A stretch of 64,000 bases of DNA from Paralichthys olivaceus (taxonomy: Eukaryota > Chordata > Actinopteri > Pleuronectiformes > Paralichthyidae): the NCBI RefSeq assembly GCF_024713975.1, contig NC_091113.1, positions 10,490,501-10,554,500 on the forward strand, in the 5' to 3' direction. Positions within the stretch are counted from its first letter, which is position 1, and each line of letters opens with the position of its first letter. The notes beneath the pieces were generated by a model. That model did no database searches. It was not told the origin of the DNA and worked only from the letters and a program-made list of their open reading frames with translations. The translations under genes and the position numbers were made by a program. Below are positions 24,441-37,224 of the stretch, piece by piece.

Positions 24441-24785
24441 TGTCTCCAGAAGCAGTTTTACCACCTATGTGTGAAGATGAAGCATCCTGGGAGACTGAGT
24501 TCTGGAAGCTCTCCTTTGTCTTCAGAGCAAATGAGACATGCGGTCAGGCTTTTGACTACACATGTAGGCCCAACTATGGTTCACAGATACCAGGTCCCAA
24601 CAACACGTATTCACATTTCCAACATAAATGGGAATTGTTTAGTATTTTCTTCACCTCCTTCATCACAGCCTGTATTTTCTGATTTATTATTGTTGCACAC
24701 TGTGTAACTAAGTAATGCCTAGTTTTGCATTTTGTAGCCACAAACAGGAACACTTTCGGGAATAAAGAAATCATCACATATTCTC

Positions 24786-27700
24786 ATGGAGAAGACAGCG
24801 CATTACGATTCTATCCTGGACCGCAGCAAACGCATCACATGGCAGGATGACTGCTACGTGGATCTTCAGTCTACATCCTGTCCACTCTCCTCACAAGCAG
24901 AAACAGAGGGTAAGAGTTTACTCAACAGATTGATTGAGGAGGTGTGTTTCCCCAAACTCTTATCTTCTCCTTTTTGCCTTTTGTTTTTTAAAAGCATGTA
25001 GGATGGTACACAGCGATTAATGCAAAGACCAAATACAATAGAAGAGAAATTATAATGGCAACCAGTCCTGACTAGAAGGTGGATGGGACAATCATAATGG
25101 TAAAGAAAGTGCTTTTTCATTCTACCCAGAAGGGATGAGTCTCGCTGAATATTCTGAGGAGAATTTAGGGACACTAGCCAAAATGTTACCTTTCAGGTGT
25201 GGATAGTTTTAAATTAAATAATCTAAATCCTTTGAATGTGTTTATTTTATCCAGATGTCCAGAGCAGGGGTGAAACTTTTCATTGATGAGATCTTTGTCT
25301 GAAATTGATGCATGTTGTATGTGGTCGGTAAATATGTACTGTTTGAAAAGGCTGGAGAGAGATCTATGAGGTTAACCCTAACCCTGTCAGTATGTTTCAA
25401 AACCACTGAGGATAATTGCGGAACAGATCAGCTGCTGTACAAAAGCAAGTTGAAATTCATCATTACTAAACCAGCGTTTGAAATTTTAAATCAGTTGAAT
25501 GTTTTGCCCTCAAATCAACTGAATAACAGAGATAAAGAGTTGGAAGTGTATTAGGGTTAAGGAGTTTGTTATCCTTTGACATGATCCAATCATTTATATA
25601 GTCACTGATTGGGTAAGGAAAAGAGAAATTAAAAAGAATAATAGACTGTTCACAGAATACAGAAAATGTGTCATTGTGAAGCTTGATTGGCCCACGCAAC
25701 AGAAGAAGTGAAGTACAAAAAGGCTAAATATATAAATTGGAATACTGCCCTTCAATATTGTTGGTTATGTGAGGCAGTAGGAAACAAATCAATCTCCAGT
25801 TGAATAGCTTTCTCTGCACTGTGCTTTGTTTTGGCTTAGATCTTGGCTGGATCCAAAAGCATCAGGATCAGCTGCAACGCTTCACTACGGCCTCCTTCCT
25901 AGAGGGGATGTTAACCCACCTGAGAAAGATGGATGTGCTGAGTTTAACAGAGGAGACCAAGATCAAGGAAGCAGGCCGGCTGCAGGATCAGGTTAACATG
26001 CTCACAACTGTCATCACTAGCAAGGACACCCAAGACTCTGATGCTCTCCAGGGTTTCATAGAGAGCTCAGATTCTGAGGTGGCTCAGCTCATCATCAACC
26101 ACGGTAAGCGACTTGAAATGGGATTGGCTCCTTTTGTTGTTCAAAGTGTGTTAGTAGTTTAGCTCATGTCGAAGATCAGATCCCCAAGTAATGGAACAGT
26201 TGTGTTTCTATTCCTGAGATATTGATATTGAGTCCCAATCTGCTCTTCATGTGCTGTTCAGTGTCTTTCTTAGTATATAAATGTTTGCTGGTAAAATTGT
26301 AACACATTGTAAAGTAATTTGCACCAGTGCTATCCATTTCCTGCTCTAATGTATTGGCAAACAATAAAATTGTCATTTTCATTCACTGCAGATTACATGG
26401 TGAAGGAACACAAAGAGGTGCTTTTACGTCAGTATGAGCAGTACAGAGACAGAGATTCAGTCAGCTGCCTCAAACTGAACATCTCCTCAAGAAACTTACT
26501 TCTGGTCGATGGACTCTCTGACCTCCAGCAAAAGGAACATGACCTAATGCAAGTGGGTGCAACTCGAGGAAGGAAAAGAAATCATCTCAGACAGCTGGGG
26601 CTGACCAAGCATCTGGAGCCCCTGACCCGCGTCAGTTTGCCTCCCAGGGTCTCCCTCACAGTTGGGGTTGCTGGTATCGGCAAGACCACCTGGGTCCGAC
26701 ACTTCATCAGACAGTGGAGCCAGGGGGTCATTTGTACAGACGTGAGCTTTGTCTTACCTATTACCTTTTCTGAGCTGAACTCACTGGAGAAGCTTTCAGC
26801 CGAGAAACTGGTGAAAACAGCTTTTCCTCATTTAACAGACCCCAGTCTGGTCCTGAGCAGGTCCTGTCGGACACTTCTAATACTTGAAGGTTTGGATGAA
26901 TTCCGCTGCGCTTTAAATTTCTCTGATGCAGCACCCTGCGATGACCCAAAGAAAGAGGTGTCCATTGATGACTTAGTTACTAATATCATCCGGGGGAATC
27001 TGCTCCCTGACATCGCAGTGTGGGTGACTTCCAGGCCTGGAGTGGCCTCACTCGTCCCTGGAGGACTCGTAGACAGGGTGACTGAGATCCCAGGATTTAG
27101 CCCCAAAGATATCCAGATCTTCCTGAACCACCACATCTCTGAGAGGGATTTTGCCACGAAAATATGGGAACACTTGGAGTCCCATAAGATTCTAATGGTG
27201 ATGTGCTACATACCGTGCATTTGCTGGATAGTAGCTGATACTCTGATGTACATCATGCAGAGTGGAACACAAGAAAGCCTTCCAAGGACTTGCACTGAGC
27301 TTTACGCCCACTTCTGTTCCATGAAAGCAGAGGTTGGCGAACCAAGAGGCAGGGAGAATGTAAAACTGGAGCAGCTTCATGGGAGTAATCGTAAACTGCT
27401 TGGGAATCTTGGACGACTGGCCTTTTATGGGCTCCTCAAGCACAAGTACAGCTTCAGTGAGCAGGACCTCAGGGCTTATGGAATAGATCTACTCTTGACT
27501 CAGAGCAGTCTTGGTACAGGAGTTCTTGTTCGGGAGGAGACGGCCATATGCGTAACATACCGGTTCACTCATCTGACTCTGCAGGAGTTCCTTGCAGCAA
27601 CTTTCTACCATGTTTCCTCCAAGCGGGCAATCTTTGACTTGTTCTCGGAAAGCACCATGTCCTGGCCCAAAATTGGTTTCCAAAACCACTTCAGAAGTGC

Positions 27701-30700
27701 CTTTCAGCATGCACAACAAGCTGAAGATGGGCATTTGGATGTGTTTGTGCGCTTTCTGACAGGCCTGCTGTGCCCAGCAGCACTGAAACCTCTTGCTGGG
27801 CTATTATCCCTCGGGAAAGATGATGGTAATCAAAAGGCCTGGGCAGCAGGGTTTTTACAAAGCCTCTTGGTCAGCGGGGGTGTGGTGGTGTCCCTGCGCA
27901 CAGTCAACCTGGCTTATTGTTTACAGGAGCTGCAACACATAGAGCTGCTGCGGAGTGTAGAGGAAGATTTAAGGCTTGGTAGCCTTGCAGGGAAATTAAC
28001 ACGGGCTCACTGTGTTGTGCTGGGATATCTGCTGCACGTGTCTCCAGAGTGCAGTGAACAGACCAACCTAACAGGCTCTTTGAACTACGCCACAGTGAAA
28101 TGTTTGCTCCCACAGCTGCTGTACTGCAGCAACCTCAGGTCATCTCTTTGCACTGTCCCTCAATAACCCCAGCGTCAGGAGAAAAACTGGAGTGTGAAAC
28201 TAGTGTTTTAATCTGTTCAACAGGTTAGAGAACAATCACTTCAAAGATGACGTCATGGAATTACTGGGGAGCCTGCTAAGTGCCAAAGACTGCCACATTC
28301 AGAGGATAAGGTGAGGTGTCACTTACATTTCCACCCCTTACTCTTCTACTACTTCTATTACTACAGCTGAATATTTCTGACCTGTATCAAATGAAGTTGC
28401 ATTACATTCCTTGTCATTTGGCGGACGCTTTTATCCAAAGCAATTTACAGTTAATGCATTCAACATCTATGAAGGGCCATTTAGGGGTTCAGTATCTTGC
28501 CCAAGAACACTTCAGCATGCAAATGGAGAAGACTGAGGATCAACCACCGACCTTCTGGTTGGAGAACGACCACTCTACCCCTCAGCCACAGCCAAGATGC
28601 CTGATTAGTTATTATTTCTTATTAGCCTTTTTGATTAAAAGGGTGTAATCGACACTCAGAGAATATTATTTGATCGTAGGATTGGGTTGCAATGATGATG
28701 AATGTGATTATCATTAGCATTGTATACCGTCTATAATTGTAACCCCTGTTTTTCGCCCCCTCAGTTTGGCAGAGAACGCCATCAGCAACAAAGGTGCCAA
28801 AGCACTGAGTCGAGCCCTCCTGGTGAACCGGACTCTAACTTCTCTGAAGTGAGAGCTTGTTTGTTTCCTTTGAAATATGAGTCATTACAATTAAGTAACC
28901 AACCACAGGTTTTTTAAATTCAAAAGTGGAAATGGTGTATTCATAAAAATGAAAAACACACTAGAGGTTAAAACCTGTCATATCCTTTACATTTTACAAT
29001 GATGTAAATTAATTCAGCACTCGTGGATAATACATTACAACATATTCAGTGTTGCCTTTGGTTTGTCACTATATTATTGAATTATTTTACAAGATTCATG
29101 CCGGAGATGATTATACTGCAGATAAAAGATATTATACAATAAAGCTACACCAGACAGTTTTGTTCTAAGGCTGTTTAGTCATATCAATGAATGGGAAAGC
29201 AGAAAAAGGCAAAATTCACTCTTTATTTTAGAGAAACACGTAATTCCTAAGTGGAGTAGTTTTCCCAAGATTCTGTTCCCTAAAGTTTATTTGAGGATTT
29301 CTTTACACAATCATTTTGTCTCTGAATGTTGCTGTTACTGTACCTTGCTGTGTGTCATCTAATCCCTTATTTATAACTTAGTCTCCGGAACAACAACATC
29401 GGCTCTAAAGGTGCAAAGTTTCTGGCAGAAGCTCTGAAAATGAACCAAGTCCTGGTATCAATCAAGTGAGTGTGATTCCTGTAGATCTTAGTTGATGTAC
29501 ACAACAATCAAACAAACTGCCCGTATAACTCTCCAATATCCTGAACCCCTCACCAGCTTTCAGAACAACGCCATTGAGGAGGAAGGGGCTCAAGCCCTCG
29601 CAGAAGTGCTGCAGTGCAATCGCAAACTGGTGTCTCTGAAGTGAGTCTGGCCTTGGCTTGACTTGTTTGTTGCACATCCTTTGTATCATTATATACGGAG
29701 TAATGAGTAAAATTATCTTTGATGGATGTGTTGATTCAGTTTACGGAAGAACTCAGTCAGAGCAGGAGGAGCCAAAGGGATTGCGGATGCGCTGAAGACA
29801 AACCGGACTCTTACCAAACTGATGTAACTCTTATATTCATTCTCTTTGCAGATCATGAATATGCAGAATGATACTCTGCTTTACATTCTGTTGAGCTGGA
29901 ATAATTATGCAGATATTTTTATATTCAGTCCAGTGGATTAGGAGTGAAAGCTGCTTTGTTTACAGATTGACATTTAGGGGTGCATTAGCTCACCAATAGA
30001 TTACCCTAGCTTCTTTATCATTGAAAGAGTATTTCATGTCATTTAATGCTCCTCAAGGTCAATAACTTTATTCTCAATGCTCCTATTGTGTGTCTGTTTG
30101 TCTTATATCTGCAGCCTTTGTAGCAACCAGCTTGGAGATAAAGGAACAATTGCCCTGGCAGAGGCTTTGACTCACAACCACACTCTGCTCTCACTTCAGT
30201 CAGTGTCTTATATTCAAAAGTCTGCTGCTGATATATTTTCTTCACATTTAGTTCACACAGAATTAAACCATGAACCAGTTTGTCTTTCAAATTACATTGC
30301 AGTCGTGTTTATCCTTTATTCTGCAGACTTCAGAGTAACTCAATCAGCAACAGGGGGATGACTGCCTTAACCAAAGCACTCAGGCTGAACCGAGGTCTTG
30401 TCTCCTTAAAGTGAGTATGAAAACGTAGAGTTTTGGGACAACCAGGTGAGCTGGTTCCCCCTTTTCCCCAGCGTCACACAGTGCTAAGCTAAGCTGCAAC
30501 TTCACATCAACTACAAAGACCTTAAAGTGGTATTGACCTTTTCTTTCTCAAAAAGAATAACAACCTTATTTCCCAAATGCACTTATACGTTACTTGTGTA
30601 CTTATATGTCGTCTGTGTAATTGTATGTCGCTTGTGTTTTTACATAGAGCTTGTGTACTTACAACCCCCTTGTGTCGCTGTGATCTTATGTAGCTTGTAA

Positions 30701-33700
30701 ACTAACATGTCACTTGTGTACTCATATGTCGTGTGTCTACTCATATGGTGCTTGTGAACTTATGTATATATATATAACATGAGTATTCCTTTGGCATTAA
30801 GATTGTTGGGAAACTGTGATTTCTGAAAAACCTTCTCCTTCCCTTCCAAATATCTATATATTTAAATCTGGATAGTTTAAGGGAGAACTCGATCGGGGTG
30901 GAGGGAGCAAAGAACATGGCTCATGCACTCCATGAAAACAACTCTCTACAGGACCTTGAGTGAGTTCCTAATTTTTAAATATTATTAGCAATATATACTG
31001 TGATGCTCCACAGAGGTTTTGGTAAAATTGTCCCTCGGGCTCTTGCAGGATGAGCTGCAAAACCTGAGAGATTATTGTACTGTATTTATTTATCGTGTGA
31101 GTTTGCATGTGTCTCTGCGTGTGTCCCAGTCTCACAGCCAACCTGTTGCACGATGAAGGAGTTCAAGCTATAGCAGGTGCAATGAAGTTCAATCAAGGCC
31201 TCACCTCTTTGCAGTAAGTGAGGCTTGAAATGCAAACGCAAACATGCACACATAAACCTGCGCCAACGCTCCACGAAGGCAAAAAAATGTGCCCACTCTC
31301 AGAATGGAGACATATTATGCTCATATTCGGGATCATGGTTTTAATTTGTGTCAAATCTGCAGCTCCTCGTTTTAGCCTCTGACTGAAAGGCTTGGTTTTA
31401 GCTCCTGTAGCTTAAAGACCCTCTTGATGAAGCCCAGTCTGCTCTGATTGGCCCACTAGCCCATTTCTTACATGCATCGCTTCCAGTGCATGTAGGAAAT
31501 GTCAGCTTTGGTTATACCCTTTGTCAGGGGGTGTGTCAGACTAGCCACTAGACGTGTATTATGCAGATGTGGGGCATTGTGATGTCACACGACACCATGA
31601 TTCCCAGGAAGTAGTGGTGATGATGTGTTTCAGGAGCTTCAGTCATCCTCTGTGTAAGAGAGGAGCTCCCAATTTTACAGACGTTATAAAAATCTAAAAC
31701 CAAAGGAATGAGAAAAACTGTAAGACCATAATATTTTAAGGAAAGTGATTAAAAACAATATCAGATCCCCCCCCCCACCTTTAACAGGAACCCTAACCAA
31801 CCCAAATTTAATGGTTTCTTTATTGGCCCCTGCCCCATCTCCTCCCTTCAACAAGTCTGTAGCAAATTGGGTCAGTACAAAGATGAAAACATTTCTTTTC
31901 TTCTGAAAATCAGATTTAAGCTATAAGTAGCAGAAAATGTAATATATATGGTAAAGTTATAGTAATATGAGTTTATATTAAACTCTATATTTAATATTTT
32001 CCATATGTGCAAACCTTATGTGCCTTTCTTTCTCTTTTTACAGTCTCCAGTGGAATTTCATCAAGTCCACTGCCACTAAAGCTCTGGCCGATGCTCTGCT
32101 CTCCAATAGCACAATGCAGCTCTTGGAGTAAGTCCATTGGTCCAGACGTTTGCCATTGTTCAGCCTCATTATCAACCCTCGCTCTCACACCTTCACACAC
32201 TATTTGCTCTGTAATTATGCTGATCCACAGCAAGATTTCAAATATTACTCTGACACATCATAGGGTTATCAGCCAGTAAACGGTTATGTGACATTTCACT
32301 CAATGGTTGGCATTACTATTTCCAGTTGACACTGTGCGTGTTTGTTTGCAGTCTGCAGGAGAATTCTATCGGGAACGAAGGAGTCATTTTTCTCGCGGAA
32401 GCCCTAAAAACCAACGTGTCTCTCCTCACATTATGGTTGGCATTATAATTCTGTGCAGTTTCATAAAAGAACATTTTGCTTCCTCGTGTGTGACTGTTTT
32501 TTCTATTGTTTTCTCACATGTTCACTTCTTTGTGAGCTTGTCTCTTTAGCATCCAAGGGGTCTCAGCGGGCACAAGTGGCGCCATTGCCATGGCAAAGGC
32601 ACTGATGACCAATCAGACGCTGCAAACCTTAGAGTGAGTCAAAAGCTCTCACTTGCATCAAACTATTCTTTAGTGATATGACATTTAGAAAATATAAATT
32701 AGCTATTTAAAATCACTTCCATTCAGAAAAGGAAGTTCTGCTCTTTTCCCTCAGCACAGATGATTGTAACCTTAGCACACACTGTAAATATTATAATAAG
32801 AACAAGTGGCTCCTCTGTGAACTTCATTGCTCATGAACGCTTCAGTTTAATGTGAGGCACAAAAATTGTCTCTTAGTTGCAGAGTCGCGACATCAATGCT
32901 CTTTTCTAGTTTGTCCAGCATCTGTCTCTCTGGGAACAATTGGTTCCCAGTGAATGTTTGACGGAGTATCAATTAACCCAAACAAACCTTATATTTTTTT
33001 ATCATTACACTCTGGTCTTATGTTTGATTTCCAGTGCAGTGACGTTGCTGCATTACTCTCTGCCGTGATTTTATGTCACTTACTTTAAGTACTTCACAAT
33101 TAGGGATAGATGTCAATGTGAAAATATATGATTTGGATTCAGTGTGAGCATGTATGTTATTTGATGGATTCACCAAATCAGGCTTTTGTATCTATTTTAT
33201 CCAGTAAGAGAAAGATCTGTTTTAGAATCCTCTGTGTCTCTTATGCCTTTACATCACCGTAACTGCTTGGATTTTCTAACCGCTCTGTTTTTGCTCCTTT
33301 GTTAAAACACACTCTGCCATTTAAGGGAAACAACTGGAGTTTTTGAACTTAATTTTTCCATGATGTGTTTCAGTCTTCGTGGGAACACTGTGGGGATGGA
33401 GGGAGCAAAAGCTCTGGCGAACGCATTGAAAAGCAACAGAAGCCTCAAGTCGCTGAAGTAAGTCCTGATGAAACACATACTACTACTACTACTACCACCA
33501 ATAATAATAATAATAATAATTGTCACAATTATTATTATTATTGCAAGTGACATATGGTTAGCTCTTCTGTTATTTCAAAAGTTAATGAAAAGGGTAAAGT
33601 TTTTGCCTCAAAAATAATCAATCGGAGAAGTTAAATTCTTAAATAAGAAGTTCTCCAAGCAATATAATTGGACACCAACGCGTAAACTAAACATGTCAAC

Positions 33701-34104
33701 TAATGACCTTTAGACAAACATTTCACCAAAGCCAGCATCATGCATTAGAAAATGCGAGTTGTATTCTTACATTAGTGGAGATTAAAGGAAAAAGTATGTG
33801 TGGATCAGTCTGCAGGAGAACTCTTTGGGTATGGATGGAGCCATATTCATCGCAACAGCCTTGAAGGGAAACCACCAAATGACATACATCAAGTGGGTTT
33901 TTTTTCCTGCACCTCTCTCATAAAAAGCGTATATTACATCTCTGCACATTTAACTGATTGAGATTTATTTTGATTCATTGCTATCAAAAAACCAACCTAT
34001 GTTTTCATGTTAGTTTGCAGGGAAATGGCATCGGTGAATCAGGAGCAAAGGTCATATCTGATGCTATTAGAGCCAACGCTCCGGGCTGTGTGGTGGACAT
34101 CTGA
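24786..34104 (+). CDS. nlrc3: NLRC3, NOD-like receptor (CARD-like, NACHT, LRR), 1134 aa
   Basis: Exons: 24786-24909, 25840-26103, 26392-28138, 28224-28310, 28765-28848, 29382-29465, 29557-29640, 29740-29823, 30115-30198, 30327-30410, 30876-30959, 31130-31213, 32044-32127, 32352-32435, 32550-32633, 33374-33457, 33809-33892, 34014-34104. They total 3405 nt in frame. Residues 42-129 look like a CARD-type helical bundle. Walker A GVAGIGKTT is at 221-229, and Walker B is LLILEGLDEF (about 292-300), with E where mammalian NLRC3 has D. It also has DPKKE, NIIRGNLLPD, TSRP and YRFTHLTLQEFLAA. The 15 LRR exons follow, ending NAPGCVVDI (human ends NAPTCTVEM). Identity to human NLRC3 is clear along the whole length, so this is the true orthologue and not one of the expanded fish 'NLRC3-like' genes. 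NLRC3 is a cytosolic negative regulator of innate signalling, including TRAF6 and STING pathways. The start at 24786 is the least certain part, because upstream exons may exist. Confidence 0.93.
28396..28600 (+). mobile_element. SINE-like dispersed repeat in nlrc3 intron
   Basis: It contains 'GGCGGACGCTTTTATCCAAA', 'CAGTATCTTGCCCAAGAACA' and 'GACCTTCTGGTTGGAGAACG', in the order found in a repeat that is extremely common in fish introns. An inverted related copy is at 45003-45095. It fills much of the intron 28311-28764. The open frame 28316-28648 runs through it and is not a gene. Confidence 0.7.
30581..30766 (+). repeat. Degenerate 19-bp minisatellite in nlrc3 intron
   Basis: About ten head-to-tail units of consensus ACTTATATGTCGCTTGTGT. 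Units 1-5 begin at 30581, 30600, 30619, 30638 and 30657, each exactly 19 bp. A 24-bp and a 20-bp unit follow, then 19-bp units from 30720 and 30739 and a partial unit at 30758 that merges into a TA run. Confidence 0.85.
31306..31745 (+). repeat. Degraded dispersed teleost repeat in nlrc3 intron
   Basis: The words 'TTATGCTCATATTCGGGATC', 'CCCAGTCTGCTCTGATTGGC' and 'GGGGCATTGTGATGTCACAC' occur in the order of a widespread fish non-autonomous element. It occupies about half of the 830-bp intron 31214-32043. The remainder is AT-rich with a C-run at about 31768. Confidence 0.55.
33479..33542. repeat. (TAC)n then AAT/ATT inverted microsatellite
   Basis: TAC repeats at 33479-33497 are followed by AAT repeats that fold on ATT repeats. 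A 17-bp stem (33506-33522 with 33526-33542, last pair T-G) surrounds the loop TCA. It starts about 20-50 nt after the splice donor at 33458. Confidence 0.9.
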
Positions 34105-35449
34105 CACTGGTGGAGTTCAAACAGTACATGGAGACTGTGTTATCAGAAACAAGTGTGAACTGCAATTTTGTTCAACTCTATCAATATGATGGTAATGAAT
34201 ATTACTCTTGGTTAATCTACTGTATTTTTTTATATTTATTATGACAATCAACAGTTTGTCTTCATGAAGCTATTTCCATAAATGACAAATAAGACTAAGC
34301 GTGATGAGATGTAGAGTTGCAGCTTATTTCTATTTACCAAGCATCATAATCATGGAGCTACACATCCCTCCACATTCTTCTTGATTAGGATATTATTCTG
34401 TACATTTGCTCTATTTGCACAAGTGACTGGTGTTTAGATATAAAATGGCCTTTGACTTTCACATAGCATATTTCTTCCAGGTGTTGCCATGGGTTTTTGT
34501 GAAGCATTTTGTAACCTTGTTTAGATAAGTGCCATACACATAAAGATACTATCATACTAGGATTATATAGGAGGACTGCACCAGTAATCTTTTTTCTTGA
34601 TTTGTTATGACTTTGTGATGTTGTATGCCACAACTACAAATTTGTATTTAATGCAACTCTTCTATACTTGCTGCTGTCTACCTTATTGGAAACACATTGT
34701 TGGTTACACAACTTAAAAGGAAAGGACCTTACTTTTGTGCATCATTATTGATAATGTTGGGCGGTGTCTTGAAAACTGTGTAAGATGTGGGTCTTTACTT
34801 GTGAAATCCTATTCACCATTGCAAAAATAATAATAGCTCTGACTGTAAGAAAGAGTAAATGCAAGGAGATGTTAATGTGTAATTGATCCACGCATCAGTC
34901 AAGGTCTCCTAATAACCCTTTAGACAGCACATTCAGACAACATTAAAGCATAGATGCAAAATGAATCTGGTTGATAATATCAAATAATTATAATAATAAT
35001 AACTCTATTTGTATGTCAATTATATAAACAAAGCTTGTGCTTCACACAAAAAAAAATCCATGGCAAAAAGAAGAATGAATTATAATAGAAGGTATTCAAT
35101 TCAGTTCAAATTTAAGGGCCACGAACAGTTGTTTAACCATCACATTTGAGCTCTGTCAGACTTTTGTTTGTCATAATGAAAATTATAATCTTCAATTGTA
35201 TCTTGGTGTCATCAGGTGTGTTAGCCTTTTAATCACAATAACGTTGAAAGAGGCTAAAGGTAAATCTGACTGGCTACTTCAATCAATCTATCAATTCATA
35301 ATCACCAGAACTGTTTTCCATGGCAACAAGTTTGTGCAGCAAAGGCAAGAGTACGGTCGCTCACAGGACACAGTTCTTAGCTTTACTAGAGTAGACAACA
35401 TATTCTGCAAAATGTGGAGGTTCCTAAATTGTTAAACCCCTCGAAATCA
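34105..35449. other. nlrc3 3' UTR and AT-rich intergenic DNA
   Basis: The sequence downstream of the TGA at 34102-34104 is AT-rich and has no coding signal. A candidate variant poly(A) hexamer ATTAAA is at 34942-34947. No canonical AATAAA with a convincing downstream element lies nearer, so the transcript end is unresolved. Confidence 0.4.
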
Positions 35450-35880
35450 CCCTTAACAGAACCATATGCTCTATGTTAAGATGGGTAACATGTCCCATGT
35501 CTCTGTCTGTTACCCTGCTCACACAGTACCATTCCACAATGGCCCTCCCCACGAGTGGTGGGTCCATGTTGTATAGACTCCATGATGTTCTTTTGGGCTA
35601 GGGCCTGACAAGACCCAATGGGTCAAGGCCCAGGCCACCAGATGCTTGCCAGTGAGCTCCTCTCCCAGGTCTGGCTCCAAGAGGGGGTCGTATTGGAGGT
35701 CCACTGGGAACGTCCAACAGAGAGGAGACCCAGAACTTGCTGGAGGGATTATATATCCCATCTGTCCTGGGGAAATGCCTCTGGATGCTCCAGTAAGAGC
35801 TGGAAAGGATGGTTAAGGAGAGCGATGTCGCCATACATCAGTGTGATAACAACTACCTTAAGTGACAGAAACCTAAAATG
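35450..35880 (+). mobile_element. Retroelement (LINE-type) remnant
   Basis: One frame (35618-35881) includes ERRPRTCWRDYISHLSW, which resembles the RWRDYxSRLAWE stretch near the C-terminus of fish LINE polyproteins. Downstream the resemblance continues in another frame ('GGATGCTCCAGTAAGAGCTG'), so it is frameshifted and dead. Upstream 'GGTCAAGGCCCAGGCCACCA' is also repeat-like and more GC-rich than its flanks. Confidence 0.6.
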
Positions 35881-37224
35881 ACTGACCGTAAAATTCTCAA
35901 TTTTGGACACACCCGTACCCGGTTTCTTTGAAATCTGAAATGTATCCTGAAAGCCTATGAATGTATGCTTGCACACAATCTTGAAATTTGTAAATCCATT
36001 AATGGCTGAGGGATATTTATATATTGATTGAGATTATATGGGCAGTCTTTGTTCGTCAAAAGGTACAATTATGTGTCATTTTGCTCTCAGCATGAATCAG
36101 ATGGAAGATTTTACACTCCCACCATCATTCATTTAAAAGGTTTTGTTGATCCGAGATCCGTCTGCCTGGTTCAAAACCATTAGGTTTTCTCTCATGAAAC
36201 ACATTTTTTATTCAGTGTATATACATCACCTCCTAATGACTGTTCATCTTGCATCCTCACAGGATGCACTCAGAACATTCAGATTGTATTCAAGCTCGCT
36301 GTTTTTTGCATAATTGGAGTGGCAGCATTTCTTAACAGAATACAAAGTTTAAAAATATTTTTTTTTGTATTGCCTTGTTCTTCTGTACTGAGCTAATAAG
36401 TCCACCATCCTCCAATTCATTGTAATAACTTCATATAACTACTTAATAAAGCAATATTCTATTTTAAGGTAGCAATACACAATATTATAGGATATTTTTT
36501 CACTTTATCTTGAAAATACAGTTTCTTTTCTCAGATTTTTTAATGGATGTAATGCGGGGAAGCTCCATCAGGAAGTTAGAAGAGGTCTGTTCATGTATAA
36601 TTATGTCGTACAAAGGAATATGTAACAATAGGAAAAGGAAATTACATCCTCAGCTGGTGTGTCATTTAAACCATGGAAACTTCTGTATAATGCCAGCATG
36701 GGGTTCTGCACTGCTGAAACAGGAACTGAGGACTTTTACGGACACAGGGCAAAGGAAAAGAAGAGCACCACATCACGTAAATTCAATGTCAGTGAAAGTA
36801 GCTTTTTGCATTTTGACAGTACATTATGCTTGGTGGGACATAGTTTTCACATGTTCTGTGGGTTTCATTTTGCTGGAGTGGTTTAAAAGAAAAAGAAAAT
36901 CTGGAGAGATGGTTCAAATCACAGAGGGTGTGATAGTTACTTTGCTGTAAGTGCAAAACATTAGGAGCTGTAGGAACACACACAAAGAGACACACACATC
37001 CATCCAGCATGCAACAATCTGCCTCTAATTCAAACCCTTTTTTTTTTTTTAAGTTTGAAAAGTGGACTAATTGCTTTCCATGGCCAACTTTTGTTGCATT
37101 ACACAAGCAGCCACAACTATATTTCTAAATATATTTCTCAAGATGTGTACTGGCAGTATTGTACACAGACTAATTTGGTTAATCCTTTTACACATAATTG
37201 TCACTACAAGTGTTCCATTCCTAG
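35881..37224. other. Intergenic stretch with no recognised gene
   Basis: The longest frame here (36510-36950, 146 codons) has no recognisable domain, no good initiation context and AT-rich codons, so I treat it as chance. A poly(T) run lies at about 37039-37050. Nothing else is recognised. Confidence 0.5.

Noticed and set aside
24429..24707. Open frames just upstream of nlrc3 as an extra N-terminal exon
   Set aside because: Two frames are open but neither resembles NLRC3, and no donor joins in phase to the exon at 24786. It may be 5' UTR; I could not support coding.
36510..36950. 146-codon open frame
   Set aside because: AT-rich codons, no domain, no promoter or polyadenylation context, and it overlaps nothing conserved that I can see.
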